Positions 34,330-46,083 of a stretch of 64,000 bases of DNA are shown piece after piece. The stretch comes from Tretioscincus oriximinensis (Eukaryota > Chordata > Lepidosauria > Squamata > Gymnophthalmidae). The stretch lies in the NCBI GenBank assembly GCA_022410635.1, contig JAJVDF010000132.1, forward strand, positions 2,324,540 to 2,388,539, written 5' to 3'. The position numbers and the translations under genes are program-made. Numbering within the stretch: the stretch's first letter is position 1; the number at the start of each line of letters is the position of its first letter. The notes below the pieces were generated by a model that was not told the origin of the DNA, searched no databases, and saw only the letters and a program-made list of their open reading frames with translations.

Positions 34330-34510
34330 GTAAACCCCATAGACCAATGATCTGTCAGTGAAAAATTCCTCCTTCTTGCCCATGCTAATTTTCCTGCTGA
34401 TCAGTTTCATAGAATATCCTCCGGTTCCAATGTTTTATATGGTTTTACATAGGTCAATCACATCACCTCTTAAACTCTGCATTTAAAACCTGAAGAAGAG
34501 CCTATTCGGG
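34330..34510 (-). mobile_element. Ancient CR1 fragment
   Basis: ATAGACCAATGATCTGTCAG followed downstream by CACATCACCTCTTAAACTCT aligns, with many differences, to the CR1-A region around 48210-48260 and 57990-58020. Older than the other copies judging by divergence. Confidence 0.5.
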
Positions 34511-34737
34511 TAGTGTACAGGGTTTGTGTTCTGTTTAGTATATCCCACACAGAATAGTGAAGTCAAACGTGTAGCATGGATATTGGATAAACATTAAGTA
34601 TTCAAATGTAGCAGGTCAATTGAAATGCACACTTAATAAGGTTCTGTTGTGTCTTATGAGCCCTCATTCAGACAGCAGTAGTTCTTTTAAAACTAGCAAA
34701 ACAATGGACTAGGAATATAGTGAGATCATTAACCCTT

Positions 34738-34818
34738 TGAATGAATCCTGCATCGAGCAGGGGGTTGGACCCGATGACCCTGGAGGTCCCTTCCAACTCT
34801 ATGATTCTATGATTCTTT
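34738..34818 (+). mobile_element. CR1 lineage B, 3' end only
   Basis: GAATCCTGCATCGAGCAGGG, TTGGACCCGATGACCCTGGA and two and a half ATTCTATG octamers: the last 80 bases of a classical CR1, extremely 5' truncated. Confidence 0.9.
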
Positions 34819-35084
34819 CTGCACTTGGGTGTGGTGTTCCAGGACAGGGCTTGGTGCCTAATTCTGAATGAAGCATCTGGTTCTCAGTATAATAGATAAG
34901 CCTCTCTACATTCAACACCCCATTCCGTGACACCAACCAGCCTTTGCCATTACTTATGGAGAACACGTGACGACAGTGGAATCTGAAGCCAAGGAATGAA
35001 TTTCCAACGAGGCCAGTTTTATAGATGACCCCTTTTTAGTGTCCTAGTCCAGACCATGCTTTATTTAAAGTATGAACAAATACT

Positions 35085-35214
35085 GCCAAGGGCAGGATTC
35101 CTGAAATATCATTTGCAGGGTGTCAAGAACAGGTGAAGATTTTGCTTTCTTCNGTGCCAGGCTGCCCAGGTGCAATTGGTGGGCCACTGTGTGAGACATA
35201 ATGTAGGGCTAGAT
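35085..35214 (+). mobile_element. CR1 lineage A 3' UTR, left part of a split copy
   Basis: Diverged CR1-A 3' UTR ending at GGCTAGAT, where the foldback element is inserted. The missing end appears at 35594-35637 (AATAGGCTCCCTCATG and TTCTTAT repeats). Confidence 0.75.
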
Positions 35215-35420
35215 TAGGTTGACCAGATGTCCCCTTTTGGGGTGGGGTGGGGTGAAAACCCGGTTTTGCGGTGCCTCCCGTTTTTTCCTAAGGAAAAATA
35301 ATTTTTTTTTNAAAAAAAATCTTTTTTTGAAAAGGTTTTTCATCAGCAATAAACGTGAGGCACTCCAAAACCAGGTTTCTAAACCCACCCACCCCAAAAT
35401 GGGGTCATCTGGTCAGCCTA
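35215..35420. mobile_element. Foldback MITE copy 1 (TAGG...CCTA ends)
   Basis: Nearly palindromic over its whole 206 bp. The left end TAGGTTGACCAGATG and the right end CATCTGGTCAGCCTA are inverted repeats, and the arms pair through AAAACCCGGTTTTG-like segments to an A/T-rich centre. The flanks GGCTAGAT and GACTAGAT form an 8-bp target duplication with one mismatch. No coding capacity. Confidence 0.85.
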
Positions 35421-35428
35421 GACTAGAT

Positions 35429-35593
35429 AAGAACATAAGAACATAAGAAGAGCCATACTGGATCAGGCCACAGCCCATCGAGTCCAGCATTCTGTGTCAC
35501 ACAAAGGCCCANCAGATGCACCTGGGCAGTCCGAACAGAGGAAAGCAAAATATGCTGCTCCTGTTCGTGACTCCCTGCAAATGNTATTTCGAC
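35429..35593 (-). mobile_element. CR1 lineage A 3' end, inserted beside the MITE
   Basis: Inverted TTCTTATG octamers at 35429-35450 and then CR1-A 3' UTR to about 35593. It begins immediately after the right target duplication of the foldback MITE. Confidence 0.9.
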
Positions 35594-35639
35594 CCGATTC
35601 AATAGGCTCCCTCATGTTCTTATATTCTTATGATTGGAA

Positions 35640-37180
35640 TCAATCCTTGACACAGTCCATGCTAGTTTGCAGATTGTGCCCCTCACATGAAAAATTGTTT
35701 TGGATCGAAGCGTGTAATAGCATTTTATTAAAAACTCATGCATCTAGATGCAGCCTGAGAAAAATCTAAATATTCGTGGTGGAGCCATCAAATATATCCA
35801 GTCAGTCTATTGAAGCAATGTTTTTAATCTTCTCTTTTAGAGGAGAGTTGTCATGTTAAGGTCTCATCTTGATCAAATGTAGATTATTCAAATTACGCTA
35901 TAGAAATACTAGGGGATTATCTTCGTTGCTTATATTGGATCGGGGAAGAACGATGAAGCTTATTGCCAGACACTCTACCTCTTTTGATCATTGCTTTTAA
36001 TATTTTAGCTTCTTTGATTACGGAAAGAAATTACAGTAATTGTATATGCAAATTAAACATGCAGTTTAATGCTTGATAATCTGACATGCTGATTAAGGTT
36101 TAAGGATATTTTATACAATTTTGTTTGAAACTCCCTCTGTGTAAGACGACATTTATTCAGAGCGGATGGTTTAAACTCTGCAGAAATGCTGCATCAGATC
36201 AAATCCAGGAGATTATTTTTAAAACCACAAGGCCTAGAGAGAGTTTATTTGAAATAGAAAGCCGGAGTTGTGCAGATATATCATATATGCCAAATTCATG
36301 GCTTGACACATCTGACACCGGCCATCTTCTTTTGTGTAAATATGTATTAAATTTCACCTCACAAAGAGGCAGGGTTCCCAGCCGTTGCAGTTCAGAGGAG
36401 GAAGCCGTAGCACTCCACAGCATTTCTCTTTACTCAAAACAGAAATCAACGTGTATTTTCAAAGGTAATTCCAGAACAACAATTAACTATTTTGAGTTAA
36501 AAGGAGAATCCTGACAAAAACTGGTCATGATTCCTTTTCAAAGGATGGGGAACATTTTGCCTTAAAGAAACACTCATTTATGCAATAATTTGATCCAATT
36601 TAGCCTGTTTACTTCAGAATTTCCTGATCCTCCAGTTTATTTGTTTTCTGGTTTTAATGTACCTCATGCATTATGCATTTACAGTATAACCCACGTTTTG
36701 TTATTCAGTCAGCTACTAACAAGTGAGATTTTCTATTCACATGACATGCCTACAGGTACCCTATCATTTGGTAGGAGGGAAATCTCGAAGTCCCTCCTAC
36801 CAAACGTTATTGGATAGTTTACTGTCTACCCTCGCAGTTTTGTCAAAACTATCCACACATCAATAACACAATCACTCTATATGCCAGCTCAACACTGGGT
36901 TTTCCTGGAAAACTGATAATCCACATAATCAGTTTAAAAATCCATTGTCTGTTGGTTTATATAACAACCTGATGAGGCAAATGCAACAGAAATTCGATTT
37001 CCAAGATTGAACCTGCTTGGTCATAGTCCTAGACTATATCTATGGCACTTTCTCCATTGAACCTTATTCCAGAACATATCTCTAAATCGGGGTCTATCAT
37101 AGCCTAAACATGCAGATGGCAGATCCAATTTTCCAAGATACATCCCAAAATCAGACCCAAAGTGAAAAGGGCCTATACGT
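35640..37180. other. No gene; AT-rich unique sequence
   Basis: Contains homeodomain-type TAATTA-like cores and an octamer-like ATGCAAAT at about 36046, but no exon. A 129-codon open frame (36125-36514) has no splice context or family resemblance. Confidence 0.35.
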
Positions 37181-37299
37181 CATACGAGTTAGAGGCCCAT
37201 GCATCAACTATGAAGAGGGATGAGTGCCCTCTACTGGCCTTAGCTTCAGGCCAGGCCAGCTGTTCAAAAATAAAGAAATTTGCAATCAAATAAATAGGT

Positions 37300-37462
37300 A
37301 CCACCACAATGTGTTGGAAGATAGGATAGGTGTAAACCTTCAGGTGGAAAAAAACCCATCTTCTAAGCCACTCTGAGTCCCTTTGAATGAGAAGAACGAT
37401 GTATAAAATCCAGATTCTTCCTCTTCCTTCTCCTCCTTCCTCTTCTTCCTCCTCTTCCCCTT
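37300..37462 (+). mobile_element. SINE 3' half
   Basis: GGTACCACCACAATGTGTTG, GGAAGATAGGATAGG and CCACTCTGAGTCCCTTTGAA match the SINE at 31650-32005. The tail has TTCTTCC/CTCCTCC repeats (to about 37455). Confidence 0.65.
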
Positions 37463-39163
37463 GCCATGGCCATGGCGTGCTTCTCACGAGTAGGGTGCCA
37501 CCGCTGCCTCCCAATGACCCAGGTAAGTGTACCCTTTAACTGAGAAAGGTCTTACACGCTGATATTAAATCTCTGGCCATTCACGTTTCGGGAGGGTCAA
37601 GATGAGAATAGTCATATACAGTTCTCAAATAATTCACTAGATTTGAGGAATTTTGCACAACCCACTTTCTGCCTTAAAGTGGGTTGTGCTTCTATGGAAC
37701 AGAAATAAGTATCTTCAGTGATACACTTAAAAAAATGAAAGTAGAAAACTTATGCCAGTAAGATGAGTTTTCCTAAACATTGAAATGGCTTTTAAATTCT
37801 TGAGGAAAACTAAAAATGGAGAATGCTTTTATCTTGTAGCTGAAGTAAAAAAAAATCTCTAGGAAAAATAAATTACTTTATTAATGGATTTATGCTTTAT
37901 TTGTTATCTGTCATGAAGTAACTTAAGATCCAAAGAGATAGATCGGATACACAAGGGATTTGCTTTAATGGAAGTAATCTACGTCATCGCACTTTCTCTT
38001 CCTTGAGGTCCTGTCAAGTTCTGCTTGTAAGCCATTTTTATTCCTTCTGCTTGCCTCATCTGTGTGCCCCTTTTCTTGTCTTTTTCTTGAAGGAGAGGCT
38101 ACCTCATTAGGCCGGTCTNCCCTGTGCCAAGATAGGACCTCTGGCATTGTTTAGCTACCCATCTGGTTGCCTTCATGTTGCCTTTGGAAGTCTGTGCTAT
38201 CTCTGTGGCTTTTGTGGTTGTTTCCATCAGGCAGTGTGGTCCCTTTTAGAGGCACAAGCATGCCAGACTAGCCCATTTGAATTTGTGCCAGCCCACTTAC
38301 TTGGGAGGTGAAGCCAAATATTTTATATTTAAAACCATAATGCTGTGCTTGTCCACCTCGCTCCTGTCTCCTGAAGTCATTAGTTGTGGTTTTACTTCAC
38401 TGTTAAAACACTCTTTGCGTCCATTTTCTCTCTGCCCTCCTCAAAGCTATTTTCAGTTCTTGTATATTTAGTAAGATGCGTGTGCAAGCGACGGGATTCT
38501 GCTCCTTTTAGCTTTCTTTTTCTCGTTCTCCTTGTATCCTAAGGAGAAGGGAAAAAAGAACATATTTCTTGTTAAATATGAAACAGTGTGTCTAAATAAC
38601 ATCAGGAATCTAACTTTAACCGACCCAAACCAAAGCATTTACTGTAGAAGTTGGTGTTCTGCCTTTAGCACGCAGGAAAACACATTACAGGCAAAAGGTG
38701 GAGGAAAAAAACAACTTTTCTTATTATTCAGCAGTTATTCTGGTTTTGCAAGCTATGCTAGCAGTTTGCATTTAGTTTATGGACTTTCATACTAGTTCAA
38801 TTATTTGGAGTCATAAATACAGGAACAGATTCAGCTACAGGTATTCTTTGAAACATACTGAAAGTTTGTCAAGAAGCCACTGTGAATGTTGTTATAAATC
38901 CAGAAGAGGGAAAATATTTTAGATTCCAACATCTCTTAGGGAGCAGCCAGGCGCATGTGTTCATCACACTAGAAGTGCTCATCATATAATCAATGGCACT
39001 GCCGCTCACAAGGCTTGGGCAGCAGCGTGTGGGATGCCCAGGGTGACATTCCTGGATGTGCATCATTGCAGAACTCTGTACAGCTCTTCTTGTGCTTTTT
39101 GGTGGCCCATAGGGTATTGTGCTACATTGGGAAAAGGGCCACAACTTGCTTTCCCCCAGTCTT
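37463..39163. other. No recognisable gene or repeat
   Basis: No element identified. Bases 38895-39163 join the 3' edge of the CR1 copy and stay open in its frame, but the residues are not CR1. Confidence 0.35.
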
Positions 39164-40053
39164 ATACCATGAATATGGAGCTTTTTTAGAAGCCTTTGAT
39201 GAGGGACTTTATCAAAAGCTTTCTGAAAATCTAGATAGACAATATCAACTGGATCCCCTTTATCTACATGTTTGTTAACACTCTCAAAGAATTCTAGCAA
39301 GTTGGTAAGGCATGATTTACCTTTGCTGAAGCCATGCTGAGTTTCATTCAGCAATGCGTGCTTCTCTACGTGTTTAGTAATTTTGTCCTTAATTATGGTT
39401 TCCAACACTTTACCTGGAACTGATGTTAAACTGATGGGTCTATAATTTCCGGGATCACCTCGGGATCCTTTTTTGAAGATTGGTGTTACATTAGCTACCT
39501 TCCAATCTATTGGTACTATGCCTGATCTTAAGGAAAGATTAAATATTTTGGTTAGAAGTTCAGCAATTTCGCATTTGAGTTCTTTAAGAATTCTTGGATG
39601 AATGCCGTCTTGCCCTGGGGATTTATAAATGTTCAGCTTATTTAGGCTAGCAAGGACCTCCTCCCTTGTTATCTCGATCCAGTTTAACTCCTCTGGTGTT
39701 CTTTCTGAGAAAACTAAATCTGTTGTGGGTAAATTCCCTCTGTCTTCTTCAGTGAAAACTGAAGCAAAAAATTCATTTAACCTCTCTGCAATCTCCACGT
39801 CCTCCTTGATTATGCCCTTTTGTCCATTGCTGTGGAGTGGTCCGACTGCTTTCTTGGTAGGATTCTTATTTCTGATATATTTGAAAAAGTCCTTATNATT
39901 TCTTTTAATATTCTTTGCAATGTGCTNCTCAAAGTTTTTCTTCGCATCCCTGACTACCACCTTGCATTTGGTTTGCCACAGTTTGTGCTCCCTTCTGTTC
40001 TCCTCACTAGGATAAGCCTTCCACTTTTTAAATGAGTTTCTCTTCATTCTAAT
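39164..40053 (-). pseudogene. CR1-A RT N-terminal half
   Basis: Contains EITREEVLASLNKLNIYKS, NYRPISLTSVPGKVL and YLDFQKAFDKV (motif A), near identical to the intact copy at 4990-6519, then leaves CR1 homology at 39164. The apparent 448-codon frame is longer only because it reads through the MITE (upstream) and unrelated DNA (downstream). Confidence 0.88.
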
Positions 40054-40055
40054 TA

Positions 40056-40373
40056 CAGTGGTACCTCGGTTCTCGAACAGAATTCGTTCCGGCAGGACGG
40101 TCGAGAACCAAATTGTTCGAGAACCAAATTGTTCGAGAACCGAAGCAAGGCGCGGCGGGCCAAAAAAACGCACACTGATGACGCAAGCAAGGCGCGCCTG
40201 GCCGAAAAAACGCATACTGATGACGCAAGCAAGGCGCGCTGGGCCAAAAGAACGCCGAAGGAAGTTCGAGTTTCAAATAGGTGTTCGGATTCCAGGACAA
40301 AAGTTTCTGGAATCGCCTGGTCGAACACCGATTTGGTCGACATTCAAGGCGTTCAAGAACCGAGGTACCACTG
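40056..40373. mobile_element. Tc1/mariner-type MITE inserted in CR1
   Basis: Ends CAGTGGTACCTCGGTTCT and its complement AGAACCGAGGTACCACTG form inverted repeats of 23 bp with one mismatch, flanked by TA on both sides (40054-40055, 40374-40375), the Tc1/mariner target. No transposase. The interior has about 2.7 tandem units of 42 bp beginning GCAAGGCGCG (40145, 40187, 40229). Confidence 0.92.
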
Positions 40374-40377
40374 TACT

Positions 40378-41069
40378 TCCTTTACTGCTGAGGTAAGCCA
40401 TACGGGTGTCTTCTTGGACTTAGCAGAACCCTTTCTTCTCTTGGGAATGCATTTTATTTGAGCTTCCAATATTGTATTTACAAACAATTTCCAAGCTTTT
40501 TGAAGGGACTGGACTTTTCTCACTTTCCCTTTTATTTTATTTTTTACCATTTTCCTCATTTTGGGAAAATTTCCTCTGTGAAAGTTGAAAGTTACCGAGT
40601 TAGAACTGCTTGACAACTTTCTGTCCACATTCAGGTTGAAAGTTATCGTATTGTGGTCACTGTTTCCTNTGGGATCAGTTACAGTCACATCTTGTATCAG
40701 GTCCTGTTCATTAGTTAGGACTAAATCCAGGATTCCCTTTCCCCTGGTTGGTTCTAAAACCACCTGCTCTAGGAANCAATCAGTTAGCATGTCTAAGAAT
40801 TTTATTTCTTTTTCATGAGTTGCACAAGAGTTTGCCCAATCAATGTGTGGATAGTTGAAGTCTCCCATTATTACTACTCTTCCCTTTTTGCAAGCTTCAA
40901 TGACCTCATGTTCCAAATGAGTATCGCTTTCAGGTGTTTGTTTAGGAGAGCGGTAGCATACTCCCAATATTAGACTTGTTTTCTGACCTGATAATGCTAT
41001 CCATAGCGCTTCTGTGGATGCGTCTGTTTTACCTGGAAATTCCAATTCGTACAGTTCATGTTTTGGCAA
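40378..41069 (-). pseudogene. CR1-A endonuclease C-terminal part
   Basis: A minus-strand frame shows LILGVCYRSPKQTPES, VVIMGDFNYPHIDWA (GDFN motif), GILDLVLTNEQDLI and NSDHNTITF (SDH motif with catalytic His), in the order of the CR1 apurinic-type endonuclease that nicks the target. The N-terminal Asn and Glu motifs are missing. The frame runs to 40353, but the last codons belong to the inserted MITE. Three codons are ambiguous. Confidence 0.9.
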
Positions 41070-41227
41070 GCGTGCTTGGCAAGTAGTCTTATTTATAAGA
41101 AAGATAATTCAGGATACACAATCAGTATGCCAGCTTGGACCTGTACCTACAGCCGCACGGTGTTGGTCCTCTCTGTCCCAAGAGCCTTCCTCTGAGGAGA
41201 CTTTCAGGGGCACATGGTTGTGAACCT

Positions 41228-41436
41228 TAGGCTGACTAGATGACCCCCTTGGTTTTTTTTTAAAAAAACTCGTTTTTGGGGGTGCCTCCCAGGTTTTTCT
41301 CAGGAAAATTTTTTCAAAAAGAGATTTTTTTTCAAAAATGTTTTTTTTAAAAAAAAAAAATTCCTCAGAAAAAAATGGGAGGCACCCCAAAACTGGGTTT
41401 CCGCCCCCCCATAAAAGGGGTCATCTGGTCAGCCTA
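41228..41436. mobile_element. Foldback MITE copy 2
   Basis: Ends TAGGCTGACTAGATGACCCC and GGGGTCATCTGGTCAGCCTA. The arms carry GGGGTGCCTCCC and GGGAGGCACCCC as pairing blocks around an A/T-rich centre. Flanks do not show a clear target duplication. Confidence 0.85.
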
Positions 41437-41624
41437 ATTCATAAATCAGCTGTAAAGCACTGCCATGTTCTTGCCCCATACATCTGTGGTGCTAAATTGA
41501 ACCCTGTAAACGCAAATAATAACCCTGTTCGCTGCAAGTAAATGTTCAAATATTTGTCCTGGACATTGTAACACCGGTTGTAGAAATTACACTGGGGACA
41601 TATAAGCATCTACATGAGAAATAT

Positions 41625-41708
41625 ATATACTGCTCAAAAGAATTAAGGGAACACTTTAACATAACATGTTATGTTACAGTGCTCCCTTCATTGCTTTGAG
41701 CAGTATAT
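41625..41708. mobile_element. 84-bp palindromic MITE remnant
   Basis: Two 42-base arms meet with no loop (AACATAACATGTTATGTT at the centre) with about five mismatches. The outer sequence ATACTGCTCAAA and its complement resemble the ends of widespread Tc1/mariner-type elements. The internal part is lost. Confidence 0.75.
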
Positions 41709-42039
41709 TTTTTACAACCAGGAAATAAAAAAAANCCTGATAAAGTATATGTTTAAGATTAAGCTTAGCCACCTATGGCTCAACAGTTTGGTGGAGCTAA
41801 TTCAAACCCATGTCCATGAAACGCTCTGAAAGCTGGGATCTCTACAAATAACCAATACAGCCAGGCACCATTAAATGATACCCAAACCCTTAAGGTTGTG
41901 GGGAATAAAGAGAGAGAACAGACCTCTGATAATACAATGTTACATTTTCCTTTTTGCAAACAGTTATTCCTAATTTTTTGTTGCTATTGCTGTTGAGTCT
42001 GATAAAAGAAACCGCTCAGGAGTGCTCTGAATGATGTGT

Positions 42040-42172
42040 CCTTTCAGCCTTGAAAGGCGACGTTTGAGCGGGGATCTGACTGACGTGTTCAAAATCATGC
42101 ACGCGATGGAGAGGGTGAATAGAGGAAAAATGGTTTCTCTACCACACAACACTAGGACCAGGGGCAAAAGTT
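42040..42172 (+). mobile_element. CR1 lineage A, internal fragment
   Basis: TTTCAGCCTTGAAAGGCGAC to ACACTAGGACCAGGGGC aligns to 6218-6340 of the long copy. Both ends are missing. Confidence 0.85.
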
Positions 42173-42944
42173 AAGTGTCACCTGTTAGGCAGGCCTCTGC
42201 TAACACCATGACCAGATGATGATGTTGTCTGTCTCCTGACCCAGAAATTCAGTCTTAACCACTCCAGAAAACTGTTCTGGTTAGGAATAGAGCGAGTATA
42301 AGTCCAGTTGGCCAACCATACCCCAGGATATGAAAAACTAACATTTCTATGTCACTAGGTTCTTACTTTGGAAGTCTAGACATCAGTGCTTCAGGTAAAT
42401 AATTAGACAGGTGTTTTTTATTCTTTTAAAGGTGTCAAATTGGCCATTTTAAACACTGAAGTCATCTGTTTTTACACTAAGGTATATATATGAGAAAGGT
42501 TCATTCTCCTTACCTGGTTAATCCTTAATTTTTGCTCTGCCTGCCAATGAGTTGTCAATTATAGTGTGGCATTACACTGTTGGCCATTGTCCAGGACTGG
42601 AGAGGTCCTACAGACAGCGCATTACTAAGCTATCATGGCACCACTCTGCTAGCTCACTACGGACCTGGGCTGTATGTGAAATTCACAGCACTTGTTGATT
42701 TAGAGGCCGAATGAGACTTCCAGCATGCTGCAGACAAGAAGAAAACCCATTTAATCAAATCAAAAGGCTTTTGTGTTCCCACTTTCTGCTTCCTCTATAA
42801 CCAGGATGATGGCAGGAATCACAAAATCGCAGCGTAAGGGCAGCAGCTTTCGCTTGTCCTCAACAACTGAGCATTATAATATATTTCCTCTGAATCTGGA
42901 AACTTTATGAAGATGTCATGCCTAGGGTAGCCATCAATAGTCTT

Positions 42945-43135
42945 TGTGTTTAGGGTTCTGGACTCTTATCTAGCCGTCTTTTGGCTCCATTCCACATTCC
43001 TATATGACCTTGGGACAGTCGTGGTTCTTTGGAGTTCTCTGAGCATCACCTGCTTCACAAGGAACCTGTTGTGAAGAGAATCACAGTTATGTAATGCATT
43101 TGAGTCTCTTGGAGTTGAGGAAAACTGGTTGTAAA
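42945..43135 (+). mobile_element. Decayed tRNA-derived SINE
   Basis: TTCTGGACTCTTATCTAGCC, TGACCTTGGGACAGTCGTGG, CACCTGCTTCACAAGGAACC and TTTGAGTCTCTTGGAGTTGA follow the Sauria-like SINE order. The head is degraded. Confidence 0.65.
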
Positions 43136-43139
43136 AAAA

Positions 43140-46080
43140 CAACCATCTCTGAACTAGCAGCCATGACCACACTTTATGGTGCCCACGAGGGGACTGTGCT
43201 GAAGACCAATAAGACAGGGAGGCTTCTTCTGCTCTTAAATAAGTCGAGCAAATTCTTACGATTTTTAAAAAAAACCCGCAAGTAATAGTTTGGGAACAGA
43301 CTATATGCACAGGTTTTGGGGGGCAACAAAAAATGAGAAAGTAATGAAGAAAAAATGAGACCCTTTGGCAGGAGATTCTGTTTAGGGCATATTTTGACTC
43401 CGTTTTGTCTAGTCCTCAGCTTACAGCTCAGTTTGCCTGCCAGATTTCATGCTTCATATTCTAAAAAATAAGCTTGTATCCTTGATTGCAATCCAAGTTC
43501 CAACGAATGGGTGTTAATATCATGCAAGTAGTTTAACAAATGGCATTAACTTTGTTTAGATGCTGCAAGCAATATATGTAATACACATACAAAGGTCTGT
43601 TGGCATCCTTGCTCCAAAGCTGCACACTGGCTACAATCTAAGATGTTTAAATGTAGAAACACTTTTTCAATAAGACCTTTTCTGTTCAAAGCCCAAACAT
43701 GATATAATAATAAAAAAGAGCCAACTTGTTTAACTTGTCCTTGGGTACAAGCAATAAACTGAATTTAGCAGCCTTATTCACAAAAGCAGTGTGGGAGCCG
43801 GGCTTTACCTGCATCCTCGGTCACTGCAGAATTGCTGCTCACTTAGGATTTAGGTGCTTTCAAAGGATAGTTGGGGCACTGCCATTCCTTCCAAATCTCG
43901 AGGAAGTGGAAACTGGCAGCCCCAGGGGCCCCACCTTACACAGTCTCCAACACCATGGGGGAACTGGGATATTAATGCACCTGCACCTTTTGGACACAAT
44001 TGGCTCTAGACTCCCCCCACTTGTATATTTTTCTCCCTCTCTCCTTTCTTCCTAGCTTTAAAAGTGTTGTTTGTAATTTCTGTGTATTTCATAATCTGTA
44101 TATTTCCCTTTCTCCCCCCACCTCCTCCATTCCTTTACTGCCCCCCCCATATTTGTTTTCTTTCTCTATTCCTGCTTTCATTTCTATTGTTTCCCACTCA
44201 CCTCCTGGCTGCTGGCGAACCTGTGGTCAGCCTGCCATCCCACTGACAGCAAGAAGAACCGAACCACAACATTGGGGGGGGGGGGGGGCAGAATCAGTCA
44301 GTGGCAGTTTCCCGACTCACCAGTAGAGAGAGCAAGCTGAATATTAATAGGACAGCCTTGAAGCAACAACCTCTACTTCTAGCTTCAAAGACATGCAACA
44401 AAATTGAAGTTTGCCAATTGCCAGGCTTCTGTGTACCAAGGATAATAGGCAGTAGGACAACTGCCCTGCTTTACAGCCCATCCACTCTCTTTCAGTCCTT
44501 CCTTGTTTGTTTGTTTGCTTCCTTCCTTGCTGCCTTCCTTCCTACCCCTATTTGTCTAGAGGCTGGCAGCCCCATTTTGACTGACTGGGCTCAGTCCCTC
44601 ATGCTGCCCCACGTTCAGCCCCTGCGTTTTAGAGTTTGGAGGTGGTGGCCTCCCTGCCCAGTGTAGCCCATCCAATCAAACGGAGCATTCAAAGTGAGCT
44701 CTCATCGGAAGCACCCTTTGCCTTTGATTATGTGAAGAATACTTATAAATATAAACATAAGTTGTGAATAGTTTGTGTTCAACTTACATAATTGTTTCTT
44801 TGATTCTAATCAAGATACAACATTTCCCTTTCCTGTTGATTATTCTATTATCCCCAGAATTTTCTTAGACCCAAGTATGGTGTTAGAAAAGCCCTTCAAG
44901 TATTGCGTTATAAAACCACGAGACTGCAGCCCGATGAAATCTTGCATAGATGAGAGTTGGAATCCCAAACCTTCTTTCGGTCTTGTCAGAATTATTTTGT
45001 TTCTAGGCTATTTAACATTCCTTTGGGACAAGGGCAACTCTGCTGTATTCCGTGCTTCTTTGTCTGACTTCTTAGAGACATGGAACATGAGGAAAGCTTG
45101 CATTGGCTTCCTCAATTCCTCTATTTTTACGTTTTTGATTCAGTCACTTTCCTAAGATCATTTTGAAGAGCTAAAGAGTGGCATAGGAGGAGTTTGTTTG
45201 GTACAATATCGTATCCCATCAAATGTGTGGTTTTCATTAGTTTTTTTTGTCAGACAATTAAAAAATAAAGAATTTTAGAACAGAAAAATAATAGATGGCA
45301 AGCTGGGGTTTTGATGTCCATTTGGCAGGGACGGTTCTCCAATATTATTCAATGATGTGTTTTCCCAGCTTGACTACGTGTTTATTTTAGTTGAACCGAG
45401 ATGCCTTCCGTCATCGCTATCTCCCACAGCTGGGTACACTAAGGGTTTAGGGTCAGAGAATGATGCTGTTTCCAATTTTGAACCCTTTGTGCTTTTGCAG
45501 CTAAAAGCCTAAAGTTTAGCAGGGTTTCTGTGGTGATGTCTTTGCCCTTCGATATCTGTGGGAGGCAGAGTTCAGAAGATGTTGTCATCCAATATCTTTC
45601 TAATTTCAAGGGCAACTGTGTTCCTGAAGGACGTAACCTCTCATCACACATGAACAGAGTGCCTGTTTTGTGCAATATCATGCCAGAAGGCTAGATAAGT
45701 TGCTCTAGTTAAATGGGATCATCCTGTATCAACCATATAGTTCATGAGGTTAATAATATAATGTGATAATCTGCAAGAACAAATTTCAGATGAAAAACTT
45801 CTACAACAGGACATTCGAAACAGTGAGCTATAAATACTTTCCACTATCTACTGCATTCTATTCTGCATTGAAGTATATCCAGCAACATCTCTCCAATAAA
45901 TATAGAAAATCAGCACTATATTTGGATGGAAAGATGGATGACAGGCGTGATGACCTCATCTCTGCTCACTCCACATTGCTTCTGCATGCCTCATCTGCTG
46001 GAGCCGACGTTGTTTTTGAATAGGGCATTATGCAATTTACCGGAAAAGCGGTGTGTGAACTCTTCAGGCAATCATGACCA
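43140..46080. other. No recognisable gene; low-complexity runs
   Basis: Holds CT-rich tracts (44030-44200, 44500-44545) and a run of about 16 G at 44273-44288. Open frames here are low-complexity or lack exon context. Confidence 0.35.
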
Positions 46081-46083
46081 GAT

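Larger units (their letters stand above)
39164..41075 (-). mobile_element. CR1 lineage A, endonuclease and RT N-terminal part, split by a mariner-type MITE
   Basis: Reading the minus strand from 41075, the endonuclease C-terminal part and the linker lead into the RT N-terminal half (40055-39164), which stops at KKLHIHGIR, the position of 5515 in the long copy. The RT catalytic box, C-terminus and 3' UTR are absent, so this copy lacks both ends. Loss of the 3' end is unusual for a LINE and points to a later deletion or rearrangement. A MITE interrupts it at 40056-40373. Confidence 0.9.

Noticed and set aside
38869..40215. A single 448-codon gene
   Set aside because: The first residues come from the mariner-type MITE and the last from unrelated DNA; only 39164-40053 is CR1.
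40145..40258. CRISPR-like array of regular repeats
   Set aside because: Only 2.7 units of 42 bp with no spacers of independent sequence; it is a minisatellite inside a MITE in a vertebrate genome.
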